64,000 nt of DNA. It comes from Erwinia pyri. GTDB taxonomy: Bacteria > Pseudomonadota > Gammaproteobacteria > Enterobacterales > Enterobacteriaceae. Below, in pieces: positions 50,204-60,517 of this stretch. The notes under the pieces were generated by a model, which worked only from the letters and a program-made list of their open reading frames with translations, was not told where the DNA came from and did not search any database. How positions within the stretch are numbered: position 1 is the stretch's first letter; every line of letters starts with the position of its first letter. The stretch is taken from contig NZ_CP132353.1 in NCBI RefSeq assembly GCF_030758455.1, forward strand, positions 2,356,001 through 2,420,000, given 5' to 3'. The position numbers and the translations under genes were made by a program.

Positions 50204-50229
50204 GCCCGCCGAAAGCGGGCTTTTTTTTT
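50204..50229 (+). terminator. trp attenuator
   Basis: GCCCGC/GCGGGC stem with CGAAA loop followed by nine T, 25 bp before trpE. It is the classic attenuator terminator controlled by trpL translation. Confidence 0.93.
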
Positions 50230-50253
50230 AGCAAAATTCAGAGAAGTGACCTC

Positions 50254-51816
50254 ATGCAAAATGCCAAACCTACAGTGAAGTTGATTACCGGCAACGTACC
50301 CTACCGCGAGGATCCGGCCGCCGTTTTCCATCAGCTGTGCGGTGCCCGTCCGGCGACGCTGCTGCTGGAGTCCGCCGATATCGACAGCAAACGTAATCTG
50401 AAAAGCCTGCTGATTGTGGACAGTGCGCTGCGCATCAAGGCGCTGGGTAATACCGTCAGCGTCCAGGCGCTCTCTGAGAATGGGCGAGCTATTTTGCCGC
50501 TGCTCGACGCGGCCCTTCCTGCCACCGTGCAGAGTACCGTTCGCCCCGACGGCCGCGAGCTGACCTTCCCGGCTAATACCGAAGTGCAGGATGAAGATTC
50601 CCGCCTGAAAGCGACCTCGGTTTTTGACGCTTTGCGCCTTATCCCGCATCTGGTGAACAGCCCGGAAGAGGAGCGTGAAGCGATGCTGCTCGGTGGCCTG
50701 TTTGCCTATGACCTGGTGGCCAGCTTTGAAGATCTGCCGCCGCTGGAGAATCAGCAACGCTGCCCGGACTACTGTTTCTACCTGGCCGAGACGCTGCTGG
50801 TGATTGACCACCAGAGCCAGACCTCGCGCCTGCAGGCCTCGCTGTTTACGCCCGCGCCATCTGAATTCCTGCGCCTGCAGAGCCGCATCGAGCAGCTGCA
50901 TGCGCAGATGTTACAGCCAGCGCCTTCCCTGCCGGTGCAGAAAGTCGGGACGATGGCGCTGAGTGAAAGCCAGAGCGATGAAGAGTACTGCAGCGTGGTT
51001 CGCCAGATGCAGGAAGCGATCCGCATCGGTGAGATTTTTCAGGTTGTGCCCTCCCGTCGTTTTTCGCTGCCTTGCCCCTCGCCGCTGGCCGCTTATGACA
51101 CGCTGAAAAACAGCAACCCCAGTCCTTATATGTTCTTTATGCAGGATCACGACTTCAGCCTGTTTGGTGCCTCTCCGGAGAGTTCGCTGAAATATGATGC
51201 TACCAGCCGCAAAATTGAAATCTATCCGATTGCCGGTACGCGTCCGCGTGGCCGCCATGCAGACGGCTCGCTAGACCGCGATCTCGACAGCCGCATCGAG
51301 CTGGAGATGCGTACAGACCACAAGGAGCTGGCAGAGCACCTGATGCTGGTCGATCTCGCCCGTAACGACCTGGCGCGAATTTGTGAGCCAGGCAGCCGCT
51401 ACGTGGCCGACCTGACTAAAGTGGACCGCTACTCCTTTGTGATGCATCTGGTCTCCCGCGTGGTGGGAACGCTGCGTAAAGATCTGGACGTGCTGCATGC
51501 CTATAGCGCCTGCATGAATATGGGCACCCTTAGCGGTGCGCCGAAAGTGCGTGCGATGCAGCTGATTGCAGGCGCTGAAGGCACCCGGCGCGGCAGCTAT
51601 GGCGGCGCGGTAGGCTACTTCACCGCCAGCGGCGATCTGGATACCTGCATCGTGATCCGTTCCGCTTACGTGGAGGATGGCGTAGCCACAGTCCAGGCCG
51701 GAGCTGGCGTAGTGCTCGATTCTGTTCCACAGGCGGAAGCCGATGAGAGCCGCAATAAGGCCCGCGCCGTGCTGCGCGCCATTGCCACTGCTCATCACTG
51801 CAAGGAGATTTTCTGA
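50254..51816 (+). CDS. trpE: Anthranilate synthase component I
   Basis: A 520-residue chorismate-using enzyme that makes anthranilate with TrpG-supplied ammonia. The tryptophan feedback motif LLES is at residues 37-40 and the catalytic segment [14 protein letters not shown] is intact. Start [10 protein letters not shown] was chosen by family. Its stop overlaps the trpG start by one base. Confidence 0.98.
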   Translation: MQNAKPTVKLITGNVPYREDPAAVFHQLCGARPATLLLESADIDSKRNLKSLLIVDSALRIKALGNTVSVQALSENGRAILPLLDAALPATVQSTVRPDGRELTFPANTEVQDEDSRLKATSVFDALRLIPHLVNSPEEEREAMLLGGLFAYDLVASFEDLPPLENQQRCPDYCFYLAETLLVIDHQSQTSRLQASLFTPAPSEFLRLQSRIEQLHAQMLQPAPSLPVQKVGTMALSESQSDEEYCSVVRQMQEAIRIGEIFQVVPSRRFSLPCPSPLAAYDTLKNSNPSPYMFFMQDHDFSLFGASPESSLKYDATSRKIEIYPIAGTRPRGRHADGSLDRDLDSRIELEMRTDHKELAEHLMLVDLARNDLARICEPGSRYVADLTKVDRYSFVMHLVSRVVGTLRKDLDVLHAYSACMNMGTLSGAPKVRAMQLIAGAEGTRRGSYGGAVGYFTASGDLDTCIVIRSAYVEDGVATVQAGAGVVLDSVPQAEADESRNKARAVLRAIATAHHCKEIF

Positions 51817-52394
51817 TGGCCGATATTCTGCTGCTCGACAATATTGACTCGTTTACCTACAACCTCGTCGACCAGTTACGCGCCTTTGGCCATAACGTGG
51901 TGATCTACCGCAACAACGTCCCTGCCGGGACCCTGATTGAACGCCTTCAGTCAATGGAAAACCCGGTACTGATGCTGTCGCCTGGCCCCGGCGCGCCGGC
52001 GGAAGCGGGCTGTATGCCAGAGTTGCTGAAGCAGCTGCGCGGACGCCTGCCGATCATCGGCATCTGCCTGGGCCACCAGGCCATTGTGGAAACTTACGGC
52101 GGGCACGTTGGTCAGGCGGGCGAAATCCTGCATGGCAAGGCCTCTGCCATCACGCATGACGAGAGCGGCATGTTTACCGGCCTGACGAATCCGCTGCCGG
52201 TAGCCCGCTATCACTCGCTGGTAGGCAGCAACGTGCCGGAAGAGCTGACGATAAATGCCACCTTCAACGGCATGGTCATGGCGGTTCGCCATGACAAAGA
52301 TCGGGTCTGCGGATTCCAGTTCCACCCGGAATCGATCCTGACCACCCAGGGCGCACGCCTTCTGGAACAAACCCTCGCCTGGGCGCTGGCATAA
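51816..52394 (+). CDS. trpG: Anthranilate synthase component II (glutamine amidotransferase), unfused
   Basis: A 192-residue class I glutamine amidotransferase. The nucleophile cysteine is in GICLGHQAI and the His-Glu pair in FHPES. In E. coli this domain is fused to TrpD; here it ends with TAATAA and trpD starts with its own site. Free TrpG is also known from Serratia and Yersinia. Confidence 0.97.
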   Translation: MADILLLDNIDSFTYNLVDQLRAFGHNVVIYRNNVPAGTLIERLQSMENPVLMLSPGPGAPAEAGCMPELLKQLRGRLPIIGICLGHQAIVETYGGHVGQAGEILHGKASAITHDESGMFTGLTNPLPVARYHSLVGSNVPEELTINATFNGMVMAVRHDKDRVCGFQFHPESILTTQGARLLEQTLAWALA

Positions 52395-52410
52395 TAAAAA
52401 GGAGCATGCG

Positions 52411-53409
52411 ATGAACGCTATTCTGGAAAAACTTTACCAGGCGAAAACCCTGACACAGGCGGAGAGCCACCAGCTTTTTTCTGCCATTATTACCGGTCAG
52501 CTTGAACCCACACAGCTGGCCGCCGCGCTGATCGCCATGAAGGTTCGCGGTGAGCGCCCTGAAGAGATCGCTGGCGCCGCCACCGCTCTGCTGGAAGATG
52601 CCAAACCCTTCCCGCGTCCCGATTACGCCTTTGCCGATATCGTGGGCACCGGCGGTGATGGCAGCAACAGCATCAATATTTCCACAGCCAGCGCCTTTGT
52701 GGCCGCTGCCTGCGGGCTGAAAGTGGCGAAGCATGGCAACCGCAGCGTTTCCAGCAAGTCCGGCTCCTCCGATCTGCTGGCGGCGTTTGGCATCAGCCTG
52801 GATCTGCCGGCTGAAATGGCGCGCCAGGCGCTGGATGAGCTGAACGTCTGCTTCCTGTTTGCCCCGCAGTATCACACCGGCTTCCGCCACGCCATGCCGG
52901 TACGTCAGCAGTTGAAAACCCGCACGCTGTTTAACGTGCTGGGTCCGCTGATCAACCCTGCCCGCCCGCCGCTGGCGGTGATTGGCGTCTACAGCCCTGA
53001 GCTGGTTCTGCCCATTGCGCAGACGCTGAAGGTGCTGGGCTATAAGCGCGCGGCAGTTGTTCATGGCGGCGGTATGGATGAGGTAGCTCTGCACAGCGCG
53101 ACCCACGTTGCCGAACTGCGCGAAGGCGAAATCACCAGCTATCAGCTGACGCCGGAAGATTTTGGCCTCGACTTCCATCCACAGGAAGCGCTGGCAGGCG
53201 GCACGCCAGAAGAAAACCGTGACATTCTGACGCGATTACTCCAGGGTAAGGGCGAGCGCGCGCACGAAGAGGCCGTTGCCGCTAACGTCGCCCTGCTGTT
53301 GAAGATTTTTGGTCATGAAGATTTACGTGAGAACGCTCAGCACGCCCTGCGCACCATCCGCAGTGGCCAGGCCTATGAACGCGTTGTTGCGCTTGCAGCA
53401 AGAGGATAA
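52411..53409 (+). CDS. trpD: Anthranilate phosphoribosyltransferase, unfused
   Basis: A 332-residue enzyme joining anthranilate to PRPP. The PRPP-binding [14 protein letters not shown] and [15 protein letters not shown] blocks are intact. It starts 16 bp after trpG with AAGGAG and is thus a separate polypeptide. Confidence 0.97.
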   Translation: MNAILEKLYQAKTLTQAESHQLFSAIITGQLEPTQLAAALIAMKVRGERPEEIAGAATALLEDAKPFPRPDYAFADIVGTGGDGSNSINISTASAFVAAACGLKVAKHGNRSVSSKSGSSDLLAAFGISLDLPAEMARQALDELNVCFLFAPQYHTGFRHAMPVRQQLKTRTLFNVLGPLINPARPPLAVIGVYSPELVLPIAQTLKVLGYKRAAVVHGGGMDEVALHSATHVAELREGEITSYQLTPEDFGLDFHPQEALAGGTPEENRDILTRLLQGKGERAHEEAVAANVALLLKIFGHEDLRENAQHALRTIRSGQAYERVVALAARG

Positions 53410-53411
53410 TC

Positions 53412-54773
53412 ATGCAGGAAACCGTACTGAACAAAATTGTGCAGGATAAAGCGGTCTGGCTGGCAGCGCGCCAGCAGCAGCAGCCGCTCTCCTCGTTTCA
53501 GAATGAGGTGCAGCCCTCCACCCGCAGCTTCTACCATGCGTTACAGGGTGCGAGAACCGTCTTTATTCTGGAGTGCAAGAAAGCCTCTCCGTCAAAAGGG
53601 GTGATCCGCGAAGATTTCGATCCTGCTGCTATCGCCGGGATCTACAGACACTACGCTTCTGCGGTATCCGTGCTGACCGATGAGAAATATTTTCAGGGAA
53701 GCTTCGATTTTCTCCCTGTGGTCAGCGCCGCCATTACCCAACCGGTGCTGTGCAAAGATTTTATGATTGACCCGTATCAGGTTTACCTGGCGCGTTACTA
53801 TCAGGCAGATGCGATTCTGCTGATGCTCTCGGTGTTGAATGATGAGCAGTATCGCCAGCTGGCGGCGGTCGCCCACAGCCTGAATATGGGCGTGCTGACG
53901 GAAGTGATTAGCGATGAAGAGCTCGAACGCGCTACCGCGTTGGGAGCCAAAGTCATTGGTATCAATAACCGCGACTTACGCGATCTGTCGATCGATCTTG
54001 ACCGCACACGCCGCCTCGCACCCAAAGTCGCGCATGGTGTGACAGTTATCAGCGAATCGGGCATCAACAGCTATGCGCAGGTGCGTGAGCTAAGCCGCTT
54101 TGCTAACGGCTTCCTGATTGGCTCCGCGCTGATGTCTGAGGAGGATCTCTCTGCCGCCGTACGGCGCGTGATGCTGGGCGATAATAAAGTCTGTGGCCTG
54201 ACACGGGCTGAAGATGCCCGTGCCGCCCATGAAGCTGGCGCTATTTATGGCGGTCTGATCTTCGCTAAAGGCTCTCCCCGCCAGCTTGATGAGGAGAAAG
54301 CCCGTCTGGTCATGAGCGGTGCGCCACTGAAGTACGCTGGCGTGTTCCGCAATAACGCTATCGGTGACATTGTCACTATCGTTGCGGCCCTGAATCTGCG
54401 GGCGGTGCAGCTGCACGGTGACGAAGATCAGGCGTTTGTTACCGCTCTGCGGGCAGAACTCCCTGAGCAGGTACAAATCTGGAAAGCGTTCAGCATTAAA
54501 GAGTCCCTTCCCGCCCGCGACTGGCAGCATGTCGATCGTTACGTTTTCGATAATGGCAACGGCGGCAGCGGCAAACGGTTTGACTGGTCACTGCTTCGTG
54601 GAGAGTCACTGGAGAACGTATTGCTGGCCGGTGGCCTCGGCGCAGATAACTGCGTGGAAGCGGCACAGCTTGGCTGTGCCGGACTGGATTTCAATTCCGG
54701 CGTGGAGAGCGCGCCCGGGATCAAAGATGCCTTAAAGATTGCCTCAGTGTTTCACACGCTGAAGGCGTACTGA
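53412..54773 (+). CDS. trpC: Bifunctional indole-3-glycerol phosphate synthase / phosphoribosylanthranilate isomerase
   Basis: A 453-residue fusion. Residues 1-255 form the synthase ([30 protein letters not shown]), 256-453 the isomerase ([28 protein letters not shown]). The same fusion exists in E. coli. It catalyses two consecutive steps; starts 2 bp after trpD. Confidence 0.97.
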   Translation: MQETVLNKIVQDKAVWLAARQQQQPLSSFQNEVQPSTRSFYHALQGARTVFILECKKASPSKGVIREDFDPAAIAGIYRHYASAVSVLTDEKYFQGSFDFLPVVSAAITQPVLCKDFMIDPYQVYLARYYQADAILLMLSVLNDEQYRQLAAVAHSLNMGVLTEVISDEELERATALGAKVIGINNRDLRDLSIDLDRTRRLAPKVAHGVTVISESGINSYAQVRELSRFANGFLIGSALMSEEDLSAAVRRVMLGDNKVCGLTRAEDARAAHEAGAIYGGLIFAKGSPRQLDEEKARLVMSGAPLKYAGVFRNNAIGDIVTIVAALNLRAVQLHGDEDQAFVTALRAELPEQVQIWKAFSIKESLPARDWQHVDRYVFDNGNGGSGKRFDWSLLRGESLENVLLAGGLGADNCVEAAQLGCAGLDFNSGVESAPGIKDALKIASVFHTLKAY

Positions 54774-54778
54774 CCGTC

Positions 54779-54798
54779 GGGGCTGCTCCGGCAGCCCC
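54779..54798 (+). repeat. Hairpin in the trpC-trpB spacer
   Basis: Perfect 8-bp stem GGGGCTGC/GCAGCCCC with TCCG loop and no U tail, in the 46-bp spacer between trpC and trpB. It may stabilise or process the trp mRNA. Confidence 0.7.
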
Positions 54799-54819
54799 TG
54801 TAGCGAAAAGAGAAGCGAC

Positions 54820-56010
54820 ATGACCTTATTGAATCCCTACTTTGGTGAATTTGGTGGCATGTATGTGCCACAGATCCTGATGCCCGCGCTGCGCCAGCTG
54901 GAAGAAGCCTTTGTCAGCGCCCAGCGCGATGCGGACTTTCAGGCAGAATTCACCGATCTGCTGAAAAACTACGCAGGGCGCCCTACTGCGCTGACGCTGT
55001 GTAAAAATCTTACCGCGGGCACCAAAACCCGCCTCTATCTGAAGCGTGAAGATTTGCTGCACGGCGGCGCGCATAAAACCAACCAGGTATTAGGCCAGGC
55101 ATTGCTGGCTAAGCGCATGGGCAAAAACGAGATCATCGCTGAGACAGGAGCCGGTCAGCATGGTGTGGCTTCTGCGCTGGCCAGCGCCTTGCTGGGGCTG
55201 AAGTGCCGTATCTATATGGGTGCCAAAGATATCGAACGCCAGTCGCCAAACGTCTTCAGAATGCGTTTGATGGGCGCTGAAGTCATTCCGGTGCACAGCG
55301 GTTCAGCGACGCTGAAAGATGCCTGTAACGAGGCGCTGCGTGACTGGTCTGGCAGCTATGATACCGCCCACTACATGCTAGGGACTGCGGCTGGCCCGCA
55401 CCCGTTCCCGACTATCGTGCGTGAATTCCAGCGGATGATTGGGGAAGAGACAAAAGCGCAGATTCTGGAAAGAGAAGGCCGTCTGCCTGATGCCGTCATC
55501 GCCTGCGTCGGCGGCGGTTCTAACGCCATCGGCATGTTTGCTGATTTCATTGACGATGCCGCCGTTGGCCTGATTGGCGTAGAGCCAGCCGGACATGGCA
55601 TTGAAACGGGTGAACATGGCGCACCGCTCAAGCATGGTCGCGTTGGCATCTATTTCGGCATGAAATCGCCGATGATGCAGACGGAGGATGGTCAGATTGA
55701 AGAGTCCTACTCTATCTCTGCCGGCCTGGATTTCCCCTCCGTTGGCCCACAGCATGCCTACCTGAACAGCATTGGCCGCGCAGACTATGTATCGGTTACC
55801 GATGATGAAGCGATGGAGGCCTTTAAAGAGCTCTGCCGTAGCGAAGGGATTATCCCGGCGCTGGAATCCTCTCATGCCCTGGCCCATGCGCTGAAAATGA
55901 TGCGTGAAGCGCCAGAGAAAGAGCAGCTTCTGGTGGTTAACCTTTCGGGACGTGGCGACAAAGATATTTTCACCGTACACGATATTCTGACTGCTAAGGG
56001 AGAGATCTGA
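54820..56010 (+). CDS. trpB: Tryptophan synthase beta chain
   Basis: A 396-residue PLP enzyme making tryptophan from indole and serine. The PLP lysine is Lys86 in [11 protein letters not shown] and the phosphate loop is [10 protein letters not shown]. Its stop overlaps the trpA start by one base. Confidence 0.98.
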   Translation: MTLLNPYFGEFGGMYVPQILMPALRQLEEAFVSAQRDADFQAEFTDLLKNYAGRPTALTLCKNLTAGTKTRLYLKREDLLHGGAHKTNQVLGQALLAKRMGKNEIIAETGAGQHGVASALASALLGLKCRIYMGAKDIERQSPNVFRMRLMGAEVIPVHSGSATLKDACNEALRDWSGSYDTAHYMLGTAAGPHPFPTIVREFQRMIGEETKAQILEREGRLPDAVIACVGGGSNAIGMFADFIDDAAVGLIGVEPAGHGIETGEHGAPLKHGRVGIYFGMKSPMMQTEDGQIEESYSISAGLDFPSVGPQHAYLNSIGRADYVSVTDDEAMEAFKELCRSEGIIPALESSHALAHALKMMREAPEKEQLLVVNLSGRGDKDIFTVHDILTAKGEI

Positions 56011-56816
56011 TGGAGCGTTATGACCAGCTTTTCAACCGTCTTGCTGCCAAAAAGGAGGGCGCGTTTGTGCCTTTCGTCACGCTGGGCGACCCTACGCCAG
56101 AACTTTCTCTGCAAATTATCGATGCGTTAGTGGAAGGCGGAGCCGATGCCCTGGAGCTGGGCATCCCCTTCTCCGATCCGCTGGCGGATGGCCCCACCAT
56201 TCAGAATGCCGCGCTGCGCGCCTTCTCGGCAGGCGTGACGCCGTCGATCTGCTTTGAGCTGTTGCAGAGCATCCGGCAGAAATACCCGGAAATTCCCATT
56301 GGCTTACTGATGTATGCCAACCTCGTTTTCTCCAACGGCCTCGATAATTTCTATGCCCGTTGCCAGGAAGTGGGCGTGGACTCCGTGCTGGTCGCGGATG
56401 TGCCGGTTGAGGAATCTGCTCCTTTCCGTCAATCCGCCCTGCGTCATAACGTTGCGCCTATCTTTATCTGTCCGCCGAATGCCAGTGACGATCTGCTGCG
56501 TGAAATCGCCTCGCACGGTCGGGGCTACACCTATCTGCTTTCACGGGCGGGCGTAACCGGCACCGAGAGCCGCGGCGTCAGCCACTCCCTGCAACACCTG
56601 GTGGATAAGCTGCGTGAATATCATGCCGCACCGCCGGTGCAGGGCTTTGGTATTTCGGAACCTGACCAGGTCAGAGAGGCGCTGAATGCAGGCGCTGCCG
56701 GTGCCATTTCCGGTTCCGCTATCGTCAAAATCATTGAGCAACATCACGCTGATGCGCCAACCATGCTGTCGGAACTGAAAGCCTTTGTCAGCTCGCTGAA
56801 GGCCGCCACGCGCTGA
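56010..56816 (+). CDS. trpA: Tryptophan synthase alpha chain
   Basis: A 268-residue TIM-barrel subunit that cleaves indole-glycerol phosphate. Catalytic Glu49 and Asp60 are at the canonical positions ([14 protein letters not shown]). Last gene of the trp operon. Confidence 0.98.
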   Translation: MERYDQLFNRLAAKKEGAFVPFVTLGDPTPELSLQIIDALVEGGADALELGIPFSDPLADGPTIQNAALRAFSAGVTPSICFELLQSIRQKYPEIPIGLLMYANLVFSNGLDNFYARCQEVGVDSVLVADVPVEESAPFRQSALRHNVAPIFICPPNASDDLLREIASHGRGYTYLLSRAGVTGTESRGVSHSLQHLVDKLREYHAAPPVQGFGISEPDQVREALNAGAAGAISGSAIVKIIEQHHADAPTMLSELKAFVSSLKAATR

Positions 56817-56827
56817 TTTCACTTAAG

Positions 56828-56860
56828 TGCCTTACCTTTTCAGGTAAGGCATTATTTTTA
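56828..56860 (+). terminator. Terminator of the trp operon
   Basis: Perfect 10-bp stem TGCCTTACCT/AGGTAAGGCA with TTTC loop followed by TTATTTTTA. Confidence 0.9.
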
Positions 56861-56973
56861 CACTCTTTATTACATCCTCTGCTGGTAAATTCACGATTTC
56901 TGTCTAAGCTTTTGAGACAGAGTGATTCTGTAGACATGGCTAACGCCAACCATTGAATGACAGGGAGAAGAGA

Positions 56974-57288
56974 ATGAAGTTGTTTAAAATGCTTTCGGGT
57001 ATGGTTATTGCAGCAGTTGTGGCTCTGACGGTCAGCGCTTGCGCCCCTACGCCAACAAAAGAGGGAACCGGTGGCTATCTTGATGACACGGTAATTACCA
57101 CCAAGGTTAAAACCGAACTGTTGAAAGATGATTCACTGAAATCGACTGAGATCAACGTGGAGACCTTTAAAGGCCGCGTTCAGCTCAGTGGCTTCGTTTC
57201 CAGCGCCGCTTCAGCCAGCCGCGCCGTGCAGATCACCCGCAGCGTCAAGGGTGTTACTTCTGTCACCAACAATATGCAGATTAAGTAA
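56974..57288 (+). CDS. BON-domain lipoprotein
   Basis: A 104-residue lipoprotein: signal peptide to lipobox VSAC (Cys23), then one BON domain (ITTKVKTELLKDDSLKSTE, GRVQLSGFVSSAASASRAVQ). BON domains bind phospholipid or envelope structures, as in OsmY. The start MKLFKMLSG follows CAGGGAGAAG. E. coli has yciGFE here instead. Function is otherwise unknown. Confidence 0.88.
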   Translation: MKLFKMLSGMVIAAVVALTVSACAPTPTKEGTGGYLDDTVITTKVKTELLKDDSLKSTEINVETFKGRVQLSGFVSSAASASRAVQITRSVKGVTSVTNNMQIK

Positions 57289-57306
57289 CCTCTGCTGTAA
57301 AGAATT

Positions 57307-57330
57307 AAGGCGCTGCAAAGCGCCTTTTTT
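57307..57330. terminator. Terminator between the BON lipoprotein and ompW
   Basis: Perfect 8-bp stem AAGGCGCT/AGCGCCTT, GCAA loop, followed by TTTT on the plus strand. Confidence 0.9.
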
Positions 57331-57346
57331 ATTGCCATTATTCCAC

Positions 57347-57979
57347 TCAGAAGCGATAGCCTGCCCCAAAGAAGAAGACAAAAGGATTGATGTTGGTATC
57401 GATACTCTGGTGACCCGCTGCCGAGTCGAAGCTGACTTTGGTCTTGATATCCATGTACCATAAAGAGGCGTTCAGCATCCAATCTGGCGTCAGCTGATAA
57501 TCCAGCCCCACCTGTCCTGCAACGCCCCATGAATTTTTCACTTTAAGGTTACTGAGCCCGTTATCGCGACCGGTCTGGTTAAAGTCGTTGTCGTAGAACA
57601 TAGTGTAATTCACACCAACGCCCGCATAGGGTTGCCATTTACTGTTATTCCCCATGAAGTACCACTGCGCCATCAGCGTTGGCGGTAGCTGGTGTACCGT
57701 AGCCAGCGTGCCCGTAGCGGCCAGGCCCACTTTGTGACGGAACGGCGTTGCACCCAGTAATTCAATACCGATGTTATCGGTGGCCATATAGGTAAAGGTC
57801 AGGCCCAGTTGGGTATTATTACTGACGTCGAACTCCCCGAGTCCCAGGACATTGTCAGAGCCTCCCGTGGGTCGAACGGTTGCTGACCCGGCACGCATAA
57901 AGAAATCTCCTGCCTGGTGAGCAGAAGCCACTACCGGCAACAGGGCCACTGCTGCAAGCGCCAGCGCTTTGATTTTCAT
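57347..57979 (-). CDS. ompW: Outer-membrane protein OmpW
   Basis: A 210-residue eight-stranded barrel. The signal peptide is MKIKALALAAVALLPVVASA and the protein ends in the outer-membrane signature GAGYRF. OmpW is a hydrophobic channel linked to anaerobic and stress adaptation. The start was set by the signal peptide; 32 further upstream codons are open but unlikely. A perfect FNR site lies about 126 bp upstream. Confidence 0.96.
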   Translation of the reverse strand: MKIKALALAAVALLPVVASAHQAGDFFMRAGSATVRPTGGSDNVLGLGEFDVSNNTQLGLTFTYMATDNIGIELLGATPFRHKVGLAATGTLATVHQLPPTLMAQWYFMGNNSKWQPYAGVGVNYTMFYDNDFNQTGRDNGLSNLKVKNSWGVAGQVGLDYQLTPDWMLNASLWYMDIKTKVSFDSAAGHQSIDTNINPFVFFFGAGYRF

Positions 57980-58104
57980 AACCACTCCTTTGAAAGATAA
58001 AATCAGCCTCTGAGGCGTCGTTGTTTTTATTGGCAACAGTTTTACCCTAAATTTTGCAAAAAGCATCTGGATCACTTCTTTTAAAGCACTTATAAAACAT
58101 AGAG

Positions 58105-58118
58105 TTGATTCAGATCAA
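58105..58118 (-). promoter_or_regulatory. FNR site upstream of ompW
   Basis: TTGATTCAGATCAA is a perfect match to the FNR consensus TTGAT-N4-ATCAA. E. coli ompW is activated by FNR without oxygen. A promoter at the usual 41.5-bp distance would start near 58070, with the AT-rich TTTAAAAG region as -10. Confidence 0.85.
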
Positions 58119-58321
58119 TTTATCCTAAGTGTTACTAGCGGTACCGCTTACGGGTTATTGCGCTGGCACAAAAAGGCCCGGTAAACCGATTCCTCTGTTA
58201 ACGGGCATTATTGGCCGCTAATGCCTTCTTTAACCGAAAGTTATGTAAGTCAGGGTGCCAGGTTGGCCGCAGACCATGTACAATCGCGGGATCGCAACAA
58301 CTGGTTTTTCAAGGAGAGTAC

Positions 58322-59059
58322 ATGTCTATCACGGCGGGTTCGTTATACCGTGACACGGGGAATTTTCTTCGCCATCAGCTGATCACTATTGTGCTGATGG
58401 CGCTGCTGACCTCTTTTATCACCGTACTGATCGGCCACGCGCTGACGCCTGGTGCCGATCAGCTCTCAATCCTGACCGACGGAGATAGCGGCTCCGGGAT
58501 GAGCCTGCTGGAGATGGTGCAGAACATGTCACCCGATCAGCAGCGTGTGCTGCTGCGGGCTTCTGCGGCTGGGACATTTGCCTCACTGGTGGGGAATACC
58601 CTGCTGCTGGGCGGCATGCTGGCGCTGATCCCTATGGTTTCAGCGGGCCAGCGCGTCAGTGCTCTGCGCGCCATAGGCGCTTCTGCGCCTGCGCTGCCGC
58701 GCCTGCTGCTGCTGGTATTCATCATGACGCTGATTATTCAGATCGGCTTTATGGTGCTGGTTGTACCGGGAGTGATCCTTGCCGTGGTGCTGGCTTTGTC
58801 GCCGGTGATCCTCTCTACGGAGAAAGTAGGCCTTTTCGCCGCTATGCGCACCAGCATTCGTCTGGTCTGGAGCCAGATGAAAGTAGTGGCGCCTGCGGTC
58901 GCCGTCTGGCTGCTGGCAAAGATCGTGGTGCTGCTGCTGGCCTCTTCGCTCACCATCCTGCCCGCTAACGTGGCGTCGGTGGTTCTCAATGCGCTGAGCA
59001 ACCTGATCTCAGCCATATTGATTATTTACCTCTATCGCCTCTATATGCTGTTACGCTGA
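58322..59059 (+). CDS. yciC: Inner-membrane protein YciC (UPF0259)
   Basis: A 245-residue membrane protein with about six hydrophobic segments, matching E. coli YciC ([41 protein letters not shown]). The start ATG follows AAGGAGAG; the open frame extends upstream but is not conserved. Role unknown, probably envelope maintenance with yciB. Confidence 0.94.
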   Translation: MSITAGSLYRDTGNFLRHQLITIVLMALLTSFITVLIGHALTPGADQLSILTDGDSGSGMSLLEMVQNMSPDQQRVLLRASAAGTFASLVGNTLLLGGMLALIPMVSAGQRVSALRAIGASAPALPRLLLLVFIMTLIIQIGFMVLVVPGVILAVVLALSPVILSTEKVGLFAAMRTSIRLVWSQMKVVAPAVAVWLLAKIVVLLLASSLTILPANVASVVLNALSNLISAILIIYLYRLYMLLR

Positions 59060-59131
59060 TTTCTGGCGGCGTGCCTGCTCTGCAGCACGCCGCTGGCAGG
59101 TCACTTTTCAGTCTGGATTCTGGAAACCTTT

Positions 59132-59668
59132 ATGAAGCAGTTACTTGATTTCCTTCCGCTTGTGGTCTTTTTTATCTTCTACAAGATGTACGATATTTTT
59201 GTCGCTTCCGGCGCGTTAATCGCCGCCACGGCGCTGGCGCTGGTTGTCAGCTGGGTGCTCTACCGCAAGCTGGAAAAAATGACCATTATTACCTTTGTGC
59301 TGGTAACGGTCTTTGGCACCTTAACGCTGGTGTTCCACAATGACGAATTTATTAAGTGGAAGGTGACGGTGATCTATACCCTGTTTGCCGTGGCGTTACT
59401 CTTCAGCCAGTTCTGGATGAAGCAACCGCTTATTCAGTCGATGTTAGGTAAAGAACTGACGCTGCCCGCCGCCGCCTGGCGCAGGCTGAATGTGGCCTGG
59501 GCGATCTTCTTCTTCGCCTGCGGCCTGGCAAATATTTACGTTGCGTTTTGGTTATCTCAGGAATTTTGGGTTAATTTTAAAGTGTTTGGCCTGACGGGCC
59601 TCACCCTGCTGTTCACCGTGATCAGCGGTCTCTATATCTATCGTCTGATGCCGCAAGAAGAAAAGTAA
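59132..59668 (+). CDS. yciB: Inner-membrane protein YciB (septation protein A family)
   Basis: A 178-residue protein with five membrane segments and the family start [23 protein letters not shown]. It influences envelope integrity and interacts with elongation and division proteins in E. coli. It follows yciC in the same direction and is closed by a long hairpin at 59680. Confidence 0.95.
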   Translation: MKQLLDFLPLVVFFIFYKMYDIFVASGALIAATALALVVSWVLYRKLEKMTIITFVLVTVFGTLTLVFHNDEFIKWKVTVIYTLFAVALLFSQFWMKQPLIQSMLGKELTLPAAAWRRLNVAWAIFFFACGLANIYVAFWLSQEFWVNFKVFGLTGLTLLFTVISGLYIYRLMPQEEK

Positions 59669-59679
59669 ATCACTTACTA

Positions 59680-59719
59680 AAAGCCATTAACTATCATATT
59701 GTTACGTGTTAATGGCTTT
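59680..59719 (+). terminator. Long inverted repeat after yciB
   Basis: AAAGCCATTAAC and GTTAATGGCTTT pair over 12 bp around a 16-base loop, just after the yciB stop. The T-rich 3' arm suits termination. Confidence 0.7.
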
Positions 59720-59966
59720 ATACGCCTTCAATAAAACACACTTTTGTGTACACATTTACTTCTTCGGTTTTCTTCAGATCTCCCCTGCCATTACCTTCAG
59801 CCAGAAGTAGACAGGGTCTGTCCCGGGCAAGCCAGTGCCATCCCTCTGTATATTCATACAACCTGATTAAATACCCATAAAATGCAATTCATTAGGCCAG
59901 GTTATGATATAGCGTATGACCCAGTGGCTGGCAGAGACGTTCAGGTAATCCATACAGGGAGAGGTT

Positions 59967-60107
59967 ATGAGCATTAACAGAGTGTTACTTGTTTTGGCAT
60001 TTGCAGCATGCATTACCCTGCTACTAAAAGCAGGAACGCCCCATATTACTCATTACCTCGACGGCAAGATTGATAGCCAGATTACCAAATGGGCTGATGG
60101 TAAGTAG
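59967..60107 (+). CDS. Small hydrophobic protein, unknown
   Basis: A 46-residue frame with a strong GGAGAGG ribosome site. The N-terminal half is one hydrophobic helix (VLLVLAFAACITLLLKAG), the rest polar (HYLDGKIDSQITKWADGK). It resembles small membrane peptides but lacks Hok hallmarks. Located in the accessory patch between yciB and yciA. Confidence 0.6.
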   Translation: MSINRVLLVLAFAACITLLLKAGTPHITHYLDGKIDSQITKWADGK

Positions 60108-60267
60108 GCAGGAAGAGGTTGGCGCGTTTGTCAGGGAGGTTAATGGCCGGTTTTTAATTAGCGATCGATCCGATGCGTTAATGAACATGGAAGCGCGCGG
60201 AATATCCATTACGAAAAAACGTTTCGAAAAGAGATGCCTGGGTAAAGCGGCTATCTGCATAACAGCT

Positions 60268-60293
60268 AACCTGGCCACTGCGCCGGGTTTTTT
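60268..60293 (+). terminator. Terminator downstream of the small hydrophobic gene
   Basis: AACCTGGC pairs with GCCGGGTT (one G-T pair) around six bases, followed by TTTT. Confidence 0.75.
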
Positions 60294-60488
60294 GTGCCTC
60301 TAATCTGCAAGTTCACCATGTAGACACCCGTCTCATGTTCCGCGCAAACCACAATTAGCCAGAGATTAATGCTTTATTGATATCCTTACGCTTTCCTGAC
60401 TAAGGTGGTCGAACCACCATGGTAAAATTCCTAAACTACACATGGGATGGTTACCGTATGTAGTACGAGATTAGAATAGTTTTTATTC

Positions 60489-60517
60489 AACCGGCTTTGA
60501 TAGCCGGTTTTTTTTCT
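60489..60517 (+). terminator. Strong orphan terminator
   Basis: Perfect 8-bp stem AACCGGCT/AGCCGGTT, TTGAT loop and eight T on the plus strand, with no plus-strand gene directly before it. It could end a small RNA (see findings) or a lost gene. It also abuts the integrase remnant from the other side. Confidence 0.88.

Larger units (their letters stand above)
60108..60517. other. Accessory intergenic stretch with two orphan terminators
   Basis: No convincing gene. It ends a first transcript at the hairpin 60268-60293 and a second at 60489-60517. Between them lies a GGTGG/CCACC hairpin (60404-60418). Part of the patch carrying the integrase remnant. Confidence 0.5.

Noticed and set aside
50065..50901. 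Minus-strand open frame of 278 codons reaching the trp leader
   Set aside because: Covers the trp regulatory region and trpE in antisense and would conflict with the conserved leader, operator and attenuator.
52276..53178. Minus-strand open frame of 300 codons
   Set aside because: Antisense to trpG/trpD inside a continuous operon; a frame shadow.
60400..60420. T-arm-like GGTGGTCGAACCACC suggesting a tRNA end or attachment site
   Set aside because: The loop is five bases rather than seven and no acceptor, D or anticodon arm can be folded upstream.
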